Assembly (NCBI RefSeq): GCF_020687745.1
Contig: NZ_JAJEWK010000009.1
Coordinates: 178,215-242,214, forward strand
Source of the DNA: Chryseobacterium sp. MFBS3-17
GTDB lineage: Bacteria > Bacteroidota > Bacteroidia > Flavobacteriales > Weeksellaceae
DNA: 64,000 bases
Reading direction: 5' to 3'
The notes under the pieces were generated by a model. It worked only from the letters and a program-made list of their open reading frames with translations. It was not told the origin of the DNA and searched no databases. The position numbers and the translations under genes were made by a program. How positions within the stretch are numbered: position 1 is the first letter of the stretch; each line of letters opens with the position of its first letter. Below are positions 1-8,494 of this stretch, one piece after another.

Positions 1-623
1 GCAACGGTGTTATAGTGTGCAGGAAAGCTGAATTCGGCTTTGCCGCCGTTCTTCAGTTTGGCATTCATCATATGTACCGGTGTGAAAGTGGATGCTGGGC
101 CCTGGTGTCCTTTATACGAACCAGCAATGACTTCCACCATTCCGTTTTGGCCAAGATCCACGCGAGACATTTCAGCATTTTTTATCGCCTGATATTTCGG
201 CGGGCTCATCTTGTCTTTTGCGGGCAGGTTTACCCAGAGTTGAACCATCTGAAATATACCACCCTTGCGGGCCCATTCGGTTTCGTGGAATTCTTTGTGC
301 AGAATTCCTCCTGCAGCAGTCATCCATTGTACATCTCCTTCACCGATGACGCCTCCGCCCCCGGCACTGTCATTATGTTCCACACGGCCTTTATAGGCTA
401 TGGTCACGGTTTCAAAACCGCGGTGCGGATGTGCACCAACGCCCCGTGGGGTATCTGTGGCTCCAAAGTGAAACTTGGAATTATAATCGAGGACAAGAAA
501 CGGATCCATTCGTTTCATGTCCAGCCGGAATGCCCTCGGAATGAAGTTGTGCACCCGGAACCCGTCGCCTACAAAATGTGGCTCTTTCGGGGATACTACG
601 ATTTCTATTTTTTTTGTTGACAT
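1..623 (-). CDS. Pirin family protein (3' end outside window)
   Basis: Read on the minus strand from the ATG at 621-623, the frame stays open to the window edge (about 207 residues of a family usually 230-300 long). The N-terminal cupin contains the motif AHPHRGFE, whose two histidines match the metal ligands of pirins. Known pirins are Fe-binding cupins, some with quercetin dioxygenase activity and some acting as nuclear or redox cofactors; the substrate here cannot be told. A -7 box TACCTTTG on the minus strand (666-673) lies about 40 bases upstream of the start. The gene is followed by the window edge, so its C-terminal cupin is incomplete. The family call is firm, the function is not. Confidence 0.9.
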   Translation of the reverse strand, partial: MSTKKIEIVVSPKEPHFVGDGFRVHNFIPRAFRLDMKRMDPFLVLDYNSKFHFGATDTPRGVGAHPHRGFETVTIAYKGRVEHNDSAGGGGVIGEGDVQWMTAAGGILHKEFHETEWARKGGIFQMVQLWVNLPAKDKMSPPKYQAIKNAEMSRVDLGQNGMVEVIAGSYKGHQGPASTFTPVHMMNAKLKNGGKAEFSFPAHYNTV

Positions 624-637
624 ATTACATTGTTTTT

Positions 638-673
638 AGATGAGTAATCATCTGATTTGATGTGACAAAGGTA
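638..673 (-). promoter_or_regulatory. Pirin promoter -7 box and leader inverted repeat
   Basis: CAAAGGTA at 666-673 is the minus-strand -7 element TACCTTTG. Between it and the pirin ATG lies a perfect 6-bp inverted repeat AGATGA-GTAA-TCATCT (638-653). It may be an operator or a leader hairpin. No convincing -33 element is seen. Confidence 0.45.
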
Positions 674-776
674 GGACTGTTGGTCCTGAAAAACATTGAT
701 GTATGTTAACTCCAGTTCATGAAAACTGATTGCTCCGGAATATTAACAGAACAGTTGTGTTTGAGATTTCGGGCAT

Positions 777-803
777 AAAAAAACCTGCCGGCCGGCAGGT
801 TTT
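777..803 (-). terminator. Intrinsic terminator after the 808-1623 gene
   Basis: CCTGCCGG-CCGGCAGG is a perfect palindrome flanked by A7 on the left and T4 on the right. On the minus strand it starts 4 bases after the stop codon of the secreted-protein gene and ends in a T run, so it mainly terminates that gene. Confidence 0.8.
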
Positions 804-807
804 GAGT

Positions 808-1623
808 TTAGTATTTCTTTTCGCGGTGTTCTACATCCGTCCACGGCCCGCCGTCTTTTTTATAACGTACAAAGATAAAATCTTCAAAGTTTTCTGTTTT
901 GTACACAATATTATTATTGCCTACCTGGAAAGCCGTAATGTAATGGTAATTCACATCGCTTGGTACTTTTTTGTCACCCATAGATGCACTTTCAGGATAG
1001 AAGTCTGGGAATGTGTAACCTGGCAGAATCGTTTTCAGTTCTTCATAGAAAACCGGGTTTTTCTTTTCATCCGGAATGATGTTTACAATTTTGTATTCAT
1101 TGTCATGAACCCAAAGGTATTGCAGTTTTCGCTCGCTGGTCTGTGTATTGTCTGATGTGAAAGCATACAGTCTTTTCGGAATCAGTGTTTTGATGCTTTC
1201 CGGCTTTACGTGAGCGTGGTATTTTTCATTTTGAGGATCTACATAGGTGTCCAGATTCAGCGCCAGTACAGGGTTGGTCCAGTCCTTATTTTTGAAATAC
1301 TGATCCAGGGACAACTCGGCATCTGCTCTGTATTTTTTATTTTCTTCGGTGAGGGACTTGGTTGGAATTTGCGGATAGATTTCTTTCACAAACGAATACA
1401 GTACTCTCGGTTTTATGCCATCCAGATGCGGGAATTTGGTAAGTTCCTCTGTTTTGGTAAGCCAAAAATACTGTTGGTAATAATCCTCTTTAGCTTTTGA
1501 TTTTACACTTTTATAAGAAACACCCAACTTTCTGGAATTCAGTACAGATTCAAACTTGTTCTGAGCGATTGCAAAGTTCGAGGCAAGATATAGAGTGCAA
1601 AGTAAAAGTAATTTTCTTCTCAT
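808..1623 (-). CDS. Secreted protein of unknown function
   Basis: 271 residues. The first 20 form a classical Sec signal peptide ending in AIAQ, typical of flavobacterial exported proteins, so the product is periplasmic or outer-membrane associated. The remainder is soluble, rich in Tyr, Lys and Asp, with no cysteines beyond the signal peptide and no recognised catalytic motif. It is a single-gene unit: a minus-strand -7 box TATATTTG at 1650-1657 precedes the ATG by about 26 bases, and a strong terminator follows the stop. I do not recognise the family. Confidence 0.75.
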   Translation of the reverse strand: MRRKLLLLCTLYLASNFAIAQNKFESVLNSRKLGVSYKSVKSKAKEDYYQQYFWLTKTEELTKFPHLDGIKPRVLYSFVKEIYPQIPTKSLTEENKKYRADAELSLDQYFKNKDWTNPVLALNLDTYVDPQNEKYHAHVKPESIKTLIPKRLYAFTSDNTQTSERKLQYLWVHDNEYKIVNIIPDEKKNPVFYEELKTILPGYTFPDFYPESASMGDKKVPSDVNYHYITAFQVGNNNIVYKTENFEDFIFVRYKKDGGPWTDVEHREKKY

Positions 1624-1959
1624 TTTTATATGAATTTTTTATCAATGTTCAAATATAGTTATTTATTGGATATTTTAAGTGTGCAAATGTTAAATTTGAA
1701 ATTTAAATTTTTGACCGGTTAGTGTTTCAGATGTAGGGTTCAGCATTCGGAATGTGGATCTGCAGTAATAATTTCTGGTTTTTGGTTTAGTTGATCTTGA
1801 TGATTTTCAATGGGTTCTGATGCTTTTCAGATGAATTTTCAAATACCGTTTTTGGGTCAGTTGCCAATGCACCATTCCTCTTCGCAGGGAGTATTTTGTT
1901 AATTTTCTGTAGTAGACTAAATGGATTCGTGATGGAAAAGTCTCCTTATCTATTCCCGT
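1624..1959. other. Intergenic region, 336 bp
   Basis: It holds the minus-strand promoter box TATATTTG (1650-1657) for the gene on its left and otherwise AT-rich sequence. No open frame of interest, tRNA-like fold or repeat was seen. The MFS gene on the right ends at 1960 without an obvious terminator hairpin. Confidence 0.5.
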
Positions 1960-3363
1960 TCAGAGTTCAGATTTCATATTGTCGCCATCCCGGATATGTA
2001 ATCTGCGAAATACGAATCCTGAGAGAATGGTGAGCACTCCCATTGCATAAAATGTGTACCGGAATGCCTGATGACTGTTTTCATGCGGGAGCAAAGTGGT
2101 ATTTTCAAAAAACTTCAGCACAATAAGACCCACTGCAATTCCGAATCCAATGGCGAGCTGCTGGTTCACGGAGATGAGTGAATTGCCGCTGCTGGTATGG
2201 CTGTTGCGCAAATCTGCAATGGAAATGGTATTCATAGACGTAAACTGAATGGAATTAAAGAATCCCATTACGGCAATAATCGGAATGTACCAGTAAATGG
2301 ACGTCTGTAAAGTGGGAATTCCCAGGCAGAATATTAAAATTCCAATAATGAAGGTATTGGTCATGAGGGTTCGCCGGTAACCAAAACGATTCAGTATTCT
2401 GATTACAGAAGACTTTCCGAACATAGCGGTCAGTGCCATCGGCGCTACAATCCAACCCGAAACCACCGCTGTTTCCCCATAGGCAATCTGAATCATCAGG
2501 GGTAAAAGCAGGGGGACAGAACTGATGCCCAGCCGGGTGGCAAGATTTCCCAGAACGCCTACACGGAATGTACGCACCTGAAATAAATTCAGCGGAAAAA
2601 TAGGATTTCGGGTTTTTCTGGCGTGGCGGTAATAGTAAAAGATCATCAGAAAACCCAAAGTGAAGATCAGCAAGATGTAAGTAGTATGGGATGAAGTTCC
2701 TAATAACTCAAGAGATATGGAAAGCAAAAGTGATGCAGAGGCAAAAATGAGAAATCCTTTCAGATCAAATTCTTCTGCTTCTGCCTTGTAATTCGGCATA
2801 TATTTTAACCCCAAGAATATACCCAGCAAACCAATCGGAATATTAATGAGGAAAATCCAGTGCCAGGAAAAATAATCTACCATATAGCCACCCACAAGGG
2901 GGCCCAGTACAGGACCGATGAGTGCCGGGACAATCGCATAATTCATGGCTTGCAGTAATTCGTTTTTCTGAAAGGTTTTCATGAGTGCCAGTTTGCCTAC
3001 CGGTATCATAAGACTACCGCCTACACCTTGTACTACCCTGGAAATTACAAGCTGTGTGAGGTTTTGGGACATCGCACAGAAAAGAGAACCGACACTGAAA
3101 ATAATTAAGGAAAATATGAAAATATTCCGCGTCCCGAATTTATCTGCCAGAAACCCGCTTACCGGCATGAAAAGCGCCAGAGTCAGTACATAACTGATGA
3201 TGGCATTCTGCATATTGAGTGGTGACTCCTGCAAATCTTTTGCGATAGACGGCAGCGAAGTGTTCAGAATGGTAGAGTCCAGCATCTGCATAAAAATAGC
3301 AGTTGCAAGGATGAAAGGTAAGTACTTCTTTACCGGAGTAGTGGCTCTGGAAAATTCAGGCAT
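1960..3363 (-). CDS. MFS drug:H+ antiporter, DHA2 (EmrB/QacA/MdtD-like) family
   Basis: 467 residues with a dozen or more hydrophobic segments spread over the whole length. The N-terminal half shows the family signatures: LDSTILNTSLPSIA in the first helix, GFLADKFGTRNIF in the first cytoplasmic loop, and GPVLGPLVGG (motif C of drug:H+ antiporters) in helix 5. These transporters export cationic or amphipathic drugs across the inner membrane using the proton gradient. It lies downstream of asnB on the same strand but behind asnB's terminator, and has its own -7 box (TAATTTTG, minus strand) ending only 4 bases before the ATG. Substrate unknown. Confidence 0.9.
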   Translation of the reverse strand: MPEFSRATTPVKKYLPFILATAIFMQMLDSTILNTSLPSIAKDLQESPLNMQNAIISYVLTLALFMPVSGFLADKFGTRNIFIFSLIIFSVGSLFCAMSQNLTQLVISRVVQGVGGSLMIPVGKLALMKTFQKNELLQAMNYAIVPALIGPVLGPLVGGYMVDYFSWHWIFLINIPIGLLGIFLGLKYMPNYKAEAEEFDLKGFLIFASASLLLSISLELLGTSSHTTYILLIFTLGFLMIFYYYRHARKTRNPIFPLNLFQVRTFRVGVLGNLATRLGISSVPLLLPLMIQIAYGETAVVSGWIVAPMALTAMFGKSSVIRILNRFGYRRTLMTNTFIIGILIFCLGIPTLQTSIYWYIPIIAVMGFFNSIQFTSMNTISIADLRNSHTSSGNSLISVNQQLAIGFGIAVGLIVLKFFENTTLLPHENSHQAFRYTFYAMGVLTILSGFVFRRLHIRDGDNMKSEL

Positions 3364-3367
3364 GACG

Positions 3368-3375
3368 CAAAATTA
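3368..3375 (-). promoter_or_regulatory. -7 box of the MFS gene, next to asnB terminator
   Basis: The minus strand reads TAATTTTG here, 4 bases before the MFS start codon at 3363. The upstream promoter half falls inside the asnB terminator hairpin (3377-3404), so the two signals share DNA. The transcript would be leaderless or nearly so. Confidence 0.55.
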
Positions 3376-3376
3376 T

Positions 3377-3404
3377 GAAAAAAGCCCCGAACTGTGCGGG
3401 GCTG
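3377..3404 (-). terminator. Intrinsic terminator of asnB
   Basis: AGCCCCG (3383-3389) pairs with CGGGGCT (3397-3403) around a 7-base loop, followed on the minus strand by six Ts. It lies 48 bases after the asnB stop. Confidence 0.85.
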
Positions 3405-3451
3405 CAAAACTTTGGCCGCCAAACTATAAGCAGCCACTTCACCATAAAACA

Positions 3452-5122
3452 TCAATAGCTGTCTTCATGAACGGTAATCACTGCTCTGCCGCTGGGGTCA
3501 TTCAGTTTTTTGAATGCTTCATCCCATTCCAGGGCAACAGGCGTAGAGCAGGCTACAGACGGAACAGAAGGTACCGTAGCGGCAGCGGTTTCACTGGGGA
3601 AATGCTGTTCGAAGATGCTCCGGTAGCGGTATTCTTCTTTATTCTGAGGAGTGTTCAGCGGAAATCGGAACCTTGCACTGGCCATCATTTCATCGGTTAT
3701 TTCCTGCTCAGCGCGCTCCTTCAGCGCATCAATCCATGAGTAGCCTACGCCATCCGAAAACTGTTCCTTTTGCCTCCAGGCTATGGATTCCGGTAACAGA
3801 TGCTCAAAAGCTTTCCGCAATACCCATTTTTCCATTTTTCCGCTAGACTGAGCCGTCATTTTATCTTTCGGGTTGATGGTCATGGCAACATCCATGAATT
3901 CTTTGTCCAGAAAGGGTACTCTGCCTTCAATTCCCCAGCTCATCAGTGCCTTATTGGCACGCAGACAGTCGTACAGGTGCAGTTTACCCAGTTTTCTTAC
4001 GGTTTCATCGTGAAATTCTTTTGCATTCGGGGCTTTGTGGAAATACAGGTATCCGCCAAATATTTCATCAGACCCTTCGCCGGAGAGCACCATCTTGATG
4101 CCCATTGATTTAATGACCCTGGCCAGCAGATACATTGGTGTGGATGCGCGGATGGTAGTCACATCGTAGGTTTCCAGATGATAAATAACATCCCGTATGG
4201 CATCCATGCCTTCCTGCACTGTAAAGTGTACTTCATGATGGATAGACCCAATGTGGTCTGCAGCTTTTTGTGCGGCAACAAGATCAGGCGATCCTTTCAG
4301 GCCGACCGCAAAACTGTGCAGTCGGGGGTACCACGCCTCCTGGGTATCACCACTTTCAATGCGGTTGCGGGCGTATTTTGCCGTTACCGCGGCAATGATG
4401 GAAGAGTCCAGCCCGCCGGAAAGGAGCACGCCGTAGGGCACATCACTCATCAACTGGCGGTGTACCGCCGCTTCCAGCGATTCCCTGATCCGGCCAATGT
4501 CGGTGATCTGGTCTTTTACGTTTTTGTATTGTTCCCATTCCCGGATATACCATTGTTGTAGTTCAGGTCCGTCCGGACTGTACAAAAGGTGTCCCGGCAG
4601 AAAAACCTCAATCTTTTTGCAGATTCCTTCCAGAGCCTTGAGTTCGGAGGCTACGTAAAAGTTCCCGTGGCGGTCCCAACCTTGATACAGCGGGCAGATT
4701 CCCATGTGGTCCCGGCCTATCAGGTAAAGGTCTTTTTCAGTATCATATAAAGCAAAAGCAAAAATACCGTTCAGTTTTTCCAGAAATGCTTTTCCGTAAC
4801 GCTGGTACAGTGCCAGAATCACTTCGCAGTCAGAGCGTGTCTGAAAATCATAGTCGGGGAATTCCTCCCGGAGTTCCTGATGGTTATAGATTTCACCGTT
4901 TACAGCCAGAACTACTTTACCGTCACTGGAGAACAGGGGTTGTTTCCCGGAAGCAGGATCTACGATGGCAAGCCTTTCGTGAGAGAAAATGGCATTTTCA
5001 TTTTGGAAAATACCGCTCCAGTCCGGACCGCGGTGGCGTATTTTCCCGGACATTTCCAATACCTGAGGTCTCAGGTCTTCTGTTTTTGATTTGGCATCAA
5101 ACAAACATACAATTCCGCACAT
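3452..5122 (-). CDS. asnB: Asparagine synthase B (glutamine-hydrolysing)
   Basis: 556 residues, matching the 554 of E. coli AsnB. The protein starts MCGIV, so Cys2 becomes the N-terminal nucleophile of the class II glutaminase domain (about residues 2-190). The ATP-pyrophosphatase loop SGGLDSS near residue 235 marks the synthetase domain that adenylates aspartate. It makes asparagine from aspartate, glutamine and ATP in the cytoplasm. The gene is monocistronic, with its own strong promoter (5196-5226) and a terminator. The C-terminal stretch contains a Ser/Ala/Val-rich segment (TAAATVPSVPSVAC), a variable region in this family. Confidence 0.96.
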   Translation of the reverse strand: MCGIVCLFDAKSKTEDLRPQVLEMSGKIRHRGPDWSGIFQNENAIFSHERLAIVDPASGKQPLFSSDGKVVLAVNGEIYNHQELREEFPDYDFQTRSDCEVILALYQRYGKAFLEKLNGIFAFALYDTEKDLYLIGRDHMGICPLYQGWDRHGNFYVASELKALEGICKKIEVFLPGHLLYSPDGPELQQWYIREWEQYKNVKDQITDIGRIRESLEAAVHRQLMSDVPYGVLLSGGLDSSIIAAVTAKYARNRIESGDTQEAWYPRLHSFAVGLKGSPDLVAAQKAADHIGSIHHEVHFTVQEGMDAIRDVIYHLETYDVTTIRASTPMYLLARVIKSMGIKMVLSGEGSDEIFGGYLYFHKAPNAKEFHDETVRKLGKLHLYDCLRANKALMSWGIEGRVPFLDKEFMDVAMTINPKDKMTAQSSGKMEKWVLRKAFEHLLPESIAWRQKEQFSDGVGYSWIDALKERAEQEITDEMMASARFRFPLNTPQNKEEYRYRSIFEQHFPSETAAATVPSVPSVACSTPVALEWDEAFKKLNDPSGRAVITVHEDSY

Positions 5123-5195
5123 AATTTTAATTTTTTTAAGTTGATGTTTTCAGGGAAGCAACCATAAATCTCTCTTTGGTTATTTTTTTGTACAG

Positions 5196-5226
5196 CAAAC
5201 TTAGGTTAATGGTTTATAAAACAAAA
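5196..5226 (-). promoter_or_regulatory. asnB promoter, Bacteroidota type
   Basis: On the minus strand TTTTG (5222-5226) is followed, after TTG, by an 18-base spacer and TAAGTTTG (5196-5203), a near-ideal match to the Bacteroidota consensus TTTG-N17to20-TAnnTTTG. Transcription would start near 5190, giving a leader of about 70 bases. The rest of the 293-bp gap is AT-rich and featureless. Confidence 0.8.
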
Positions 5227-5415
5227 TTGAAATTTAAAATTAGATAAAAATTTACTAATATTTATCAAATAATATTAATAATATTAACAAAACAATGGCG
5301 GAAAGTATGGTTTTGGTTAAAAGCATCCTTAGGGAAAGGTTGTATCGGAAAGAGTAAGCTAAGGGCAGAGAAAACAGCAGCATCCCTTCTTGATTTTGTG
5401 GGGAAAACGAATTGT

Positions 5416-6063
5416 TTACAGTGAAAAACTCCTGATGTACGGACTTTTGAGCAGGTAATTTTCCAGTTGTGTAATCTTTTTATCGTTGAGGTACAGTTCC
5501 GCATTTATAATTAATGCGTCGTTATTGCGCTCCATATTTACTTCTTTAATGGATTTTGAGAGGCGGCTCAGATCCTGCATCACCTGAAACCGTTCTTCCG
5601 CACAATCGGCAGCAATTTCGAAACGCAGCATCCGGCTGCTGTGATTCGGCAGGATAAAGCGGTTGAGCAATTTAGATGAATAAATGATGAGCAGCGCAAA
5701 TATCAGAAAAACAAATGCCAGCAGTGCTTCGCCAAATCCTATAGACATCCCGATGGCGGCTGAAATCCAGATAATGCCCGCGGTGGTAAGTCCATAAACA
5801 GTGAAACCTTCTTTGAAGATGACGCCGGCACCCAGAAATCCCACGCCGGAAACAATATAAGAAGCAATGCGGGTGGGATCTCCACTGCCGCTGTATTTAT
5901 AAGATAAAATGGTGAACAGGGTAGAGCCGAGACAAATAATGGTAATGGTTTTCAGGCCGGCAGCCTTATCTTTCATTTCCCGTTCGTATCCCAGTATAAA
6001 ACCTGCTACCAGTGAGAGTGCAGCTTTGTAAACGTCATGTATTTCTATAAATTCTGCAATCAT
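5416..6063 (-). CDS. MgtC/SapB family membrane protein
   Basis: 215 residues. The N-terminal 130 residues hold four to five hydrophobic helices and the family signature YEREMKDKAAGLKT, corresponding to the conserved GxERxxxxxxAGLRT of MgtC proteins, with GVGFLGAGVIFKEG further on. The C-terminal 80 residues are soluble and ACT-like in spacing. MgtC proteins are inner-membrane factors linked to growth at low Mg2+ and to control of the F-ATPase in pathogens; the role in free-living flavobacteria is unclear. It is the last gene of the 7621-5416 same-strand run, 63 bases after the DUF3109 gene. Confidence 0.9.
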   Translation of the reverse strand: MIAEFIEIHDVYKAALSLVAGFILGYEREMKDKAAGLKTITIICLGSTLFTILSYKYSGSGDPTRIASYIVSGVGFLGAGVIFKEGFTVYGLTTAGIIWISAAIGMSIGFGEALLAFVFLIFALLIIYSSKLLNRFILPNHSSRMLRFEIAADCAEERFQVMQDLSRLSKSIKEVNMERNNDALIINAELYLNDKKITQLENYLLKSPYIRSFSL

Positions 6064-6126
6064 TTTTGAATGCCTTTAGCAGAGAAAGTGTGCAAATGTA
6101 CTGCCAAGCAGTCCGGATTCTACCGT

Positions 6127-6711
6127 TTATCCGCCAAATTCTCTCTGCCACTCCGTATAGGCTTCAGAAAGGGTGATGTAAAATTCTTCACCGTATTTCC
6201 GGATCAGGGGTGTTTTCAGAAATTTATACACCGGAACCTGCAATTCTTTGCCCAGAGCGCAGGCATCTTTGCAGATGGGCCACTCATGGTAATTCAGTGC
6301 GGTAAAGCTGGAATATTCCTTTACCCGGATGGGGTACAGATGGCAGGAAATAGGTTTTTGCCAGTCTACTGCGCCATCTTCATAAGCTTTCTCGATGCCA
6401 CATTTGGTAATTCCCTTTTCGTCAAAAATTACATAGGCGCATTCGGCTCCGTCTACCATGGGGGTCACGTAATCGCCATCCAGGGGGTCTGTGGTCCAGG
6501 TTCCCTGTTCTTCCAGCGCTTTCACGCCTTCGGGGCGTAGGTAGGGTTTTACTTTATCAAAAATATTTTCAAGAATTGTCGTCTCTTCCTTGTCCAGGGG
6601 CGCACCCACATCTCCTTCCACACAGCAGGCTCCTTTGCACTTGCTGAGGTTGCATACAAATTCTTCTGAGAAAATTTCTTCAGAAATCAGTTTGTCATCT
6701 ATCTGTATCAT
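6127..6711 (-). CDS. DUF3109 family protein, cysteine-rich
   Basis: 194 residues, soluble. It has a cysteine-rich N-terminal cluster (C20, C25, C29, C30 in CNLSKCKGACC) and further cysteines in GITKCGIEK, KPISCHLYP and CKDACALG. This resembles the YkgJ/UPF0153 type of predicted Zn- or Fe-chelating proteins, and DUF3109 is common in Bacteroidota. The function is not established. It starts 10 bases after the DUF6427-like gene, so the two are almost certainly co-transcribed. Confidence 0.85.
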   Translation of the reverse strand: MIQIDDKLISEEIFSEEFVCNLSKCKGACCVEGDVGAPLDKEETTILENIFDKVKPYLRPEGVKALEEQGTWTTDPLDGDYVTPMVDGAECAYVIFDEKGITKCGIEKAYEDGAVDWQKPISCHLYPIRVKEYSSFTALNYHEWPICKDACALGKELQVPVYKFLKTPLIRKYGEEFYITLSEAYTEWQREFGG

Positions 6712-6721
6712 AATCTAATCG

Positions 6722-7621
6722 TCAATTTAAGGTGGTGGCTATTTTAAAGGCTGCCAGCGAGCCTATTATGATCCATAATCCGAGTTCCTGTTTCCAGTAC
6801 CGGTCTGCAAACCGCAATACTCTGCTCAGCATAATGCTGACTGGCAGGGCCAGAAGCAAAAGGTATTCATAGGAGCTCCCCATGTACAAAATTACGGTAA
6901 TGAGTTGGGCAATCAAAAAAAGCAACAGAAAAGTATATTTAAATTTACTGACCGGACTTTTTTTATTATAGTGCCGGAAGTGGTCCCATAATGCATACAA
7001 TAGCATCAAAACTACCGGCGAAAGAAAGACAAGCGCGGTGAAATCCAGATGAAAACTGAATCCGTAAAAAGGGAAATAGGCATCATCCCATGACTGGTAA
7101 TTCAGGAAATACATCAGTGAAAAATAGCTGATTGCAATGAGCATTATTCCAAAAAATAAACGGAACAGATGCAATCCGATCCGGTTGGAGGTCGCAAAAA
7201 TCTGCAGGATGACAAATAAGGTCATCGGCCAGGTGACAGGCAAAAATATATAGGTTATTGCCAGTATAGAGCCTACCAGAAGGTATGATTTTTTCCGGAA
7301 TTCATCATTCGTACTGGTGAGCAGCAGAATAAGAAAGGAATTGGTGAGCAGCGCCACAGCTAATCCAATATCCAGCGAACCCGGATAAAAGGAAATCACG
7401 AAGAACGTATAGAGAAAAAGGGGCAAATGGGTGTGATAGGTAAGCCCGATGGTATTGAAACAGAAAAAACCAAGCGTAATACCTGCAAAAGTAATGAGGG
7501 TGGAAATTGAGTATAAGTTACTGAAATTAAAGATGTTAAATGCTGCGACAACCAAAAGTAATAATCCCGGATATACCAGTGTGGAAAAAATATTGCTTTC
7601 TTTTGAAAGTAATCTGAACAT
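6722..7621 (-). CDS. Polytopic membrane protein, DUF6427-like
   Basis: 299 residues, hydrophobic throughout with about nine to ten predicted membrane helices and few charged residues (short cytoplasmic loop TSTNDEFRKKS). From memory this resembles DUF6427, a flavobacterial family usually found beside the small DUF6341-type protein, which is indeed the divergent neighbour here. No enzymatic motif is visible. It leads the unit continuing into DUF3109 and mgtC. A minus-strand -7 box TAACTTTG (7638-7645) lies 17 bases before the ATG. Confidence 0.7.
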   Translation of the reverse strand: MFRLLSKESNIFSTLVYPGLLLLVVAAFNIFNFSNLYSISTLITFAGITLGFFCFNTIGLTYHTHLPLFLYTFFVISFYPGSLDIGLAVALLTNSFLILLLTSTNDEFRKKSYLLVGSILAITYIFLPVTWPMTLFVILQIFATSNRIGLHLFRLFFGIMLIAISYFSLMYFLNYQSWDDAYFPFYGFSFHLDFTALVFLSPVVLMLLYALWDHFRHYNKKSPVSKFKYTFLLLFLIAQLITVILYMGSSYEYLLLLALPVSIMLSRVLRFADRYWKQELGLWIIIGSLAAFKIATTLN

Positions 7622-7627
7622 TTTTCT

Positions 7628-7645
7628 TAATTTTGTGCAAAGTTA
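7628..7645. promoter_or_regulatory. Back-to-back divergent promoter boxes
   Basis: TAATTTTG on the plus strand (7628-7635) and TAACTTTG on the minus strand (7638-7645) are only 2 bases apart and form an almost symmetric block TTAATTTTGTGCAAAGTTAA. Each drives one of the flanking genes, so each upstream promoter half would lie in the coding region of the other gene (a TTG at 7603-7605 serves the plus direction with a 22-base spacer). Confidence 0.6.
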
Positions 7646-7662
7646 ATCTAAAAAAGAAAATA

Positions 7663-7893
7663 ATGACGTCTTTCTTCCTGTTCTTAGGTGATGTTTTCAG
7701 ATGGTCTTTCGGATTTTACGATCTGTTTGGAAACGTAATCAATTGGATTTTGTTTACAGTAGCCAGTATATTATTCATTTACTGGTGTTATGTTTTGGTG
7801 GTAAAACTGGGAAACAGTAAGGATTACGATTACGAACCGCCATCCAAAGACATTCGCCCGTACTACGACCCCAAAATCTATAAAAAAGATTAA
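7663..7893 (+). CDS. Small one-helix membrane protein, DUF6341-like
   Basis: 76 residues from the ATG at 7663, chosen because the -7 box TAATTTTG lies 27 bases upstream and excludes the earlier in-frame start at 7633. The first 30 residues are aromatic and hydrophobic, followed by a clear membrane helix (WILFTVASILFIYWCYVLVV) and a charged tail ending PYYDPKIYKKD. It resembles the short DUF6341 proteins found beside DUF6427 genes in flavobacteria; function unknown. A bidirectional terminator follows. Confidence 0.7.
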   Translation: MTSFFLFLGDVFRWSFGFYDLFGNVINWILFTVASILFIYWCYVLVVKLGNSKDYDYEPPSKDIRPYYDPKIYKKD

Positions 7894-7910
7894 ATAATTT
7901 GATGCTATAG

Positions 7911-7946
7911 AAAGAACCGTTTTTCTGATAAGAAAGACGGTTCTTT
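7911..7946. terminator. Bidirectional terminator between convergent genes
   Basis: AAAGAACCGT (7911-7920) pairs with ACGGTTCTTT (7937-7946). It separates the small membrane protein gene from the convergent UspA gene and has a moderate T run in both directions. Confidence 0.75.
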
Positions 7947-7965
7947 ATGTTTGGTGAGTTCCCGG

Positions 7966-8403
7966 TTACTCATGACACGGAATCACCAGTACAGGAACCG
8001 GAGAGTTTTTGGTGAGGTCCTTAGTTAGGCTTCCCACAAAAACGTCGTAAATGCCGCTGCGCCCATGGGAGCCCATCACAATATAGGAGGCGTTTTTTTC
8101 TGCAGCATATTCCAGAATAATGTCCTTGGAAATACCTTGTCTCAGCAGGTGCTCACATTCTACCCCTTGCGCAGTAATGCGCTCCTGGATAGCGTTTAGT
8201 TGCTTCAGTTCTTCTTTGATTTCGTTTTCTTCAACCTCGGGGAAATACTGAAAACCCATATCCCCGATGGCAAATCCGATGTCTGACGGTGCCACATGAA
8301 TCAGGTTGATTTTTCCGTTCGTTAGCTTAGCAAATTGTACCGCTTCGTCTACCAGTTTGTCTGTAGAATTTCCGAAATCTACAGGTAATACAATGTTTAC
8401 CAT
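7966..8403 (-). CDS. Universal stress protein, UspA family
   Basis: 145 residues from the ATG at 8403. A longer in-frame start at 8553 would run into the upstream gene and adds non-conserved sequence. The start MVNIVLPVD is the first beta strand of a Usp fold, and GSHGRSGIYDVFVGSLT near the C-terminus is the ATP-binding G-2x-G-9x-G(S/T) motif. A single Usp domain, so presumably a cytoplasmic dimer. These proteins are induced in stress and growth arrest. It lies 91 bases after the FAH-family gene and may be last in that operon. Confidence 0.92.
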   Translation of the reverse strand: MVNIVLPVDFGNSTDKLVDEAVQFAKLTNGKINLIHVAPSDIGFAIGDMGFQYFPEVEENEIKEELKQLNAIQERITAQGVECEHLLRQGISKDIILEYAAEKNASYIVMGSHGRSGIYDVFVGSLTKDLTKNSPVPVLVIPCHE

Positions 8404-8494
8404 GACCTTTAAATTTTGTTTTTTAAAGTTAAGAAAATTTTCGGAAACAGCAGGATTCCCGTCCTGATTTATAACGCTGATGTGTATTAAAGTT

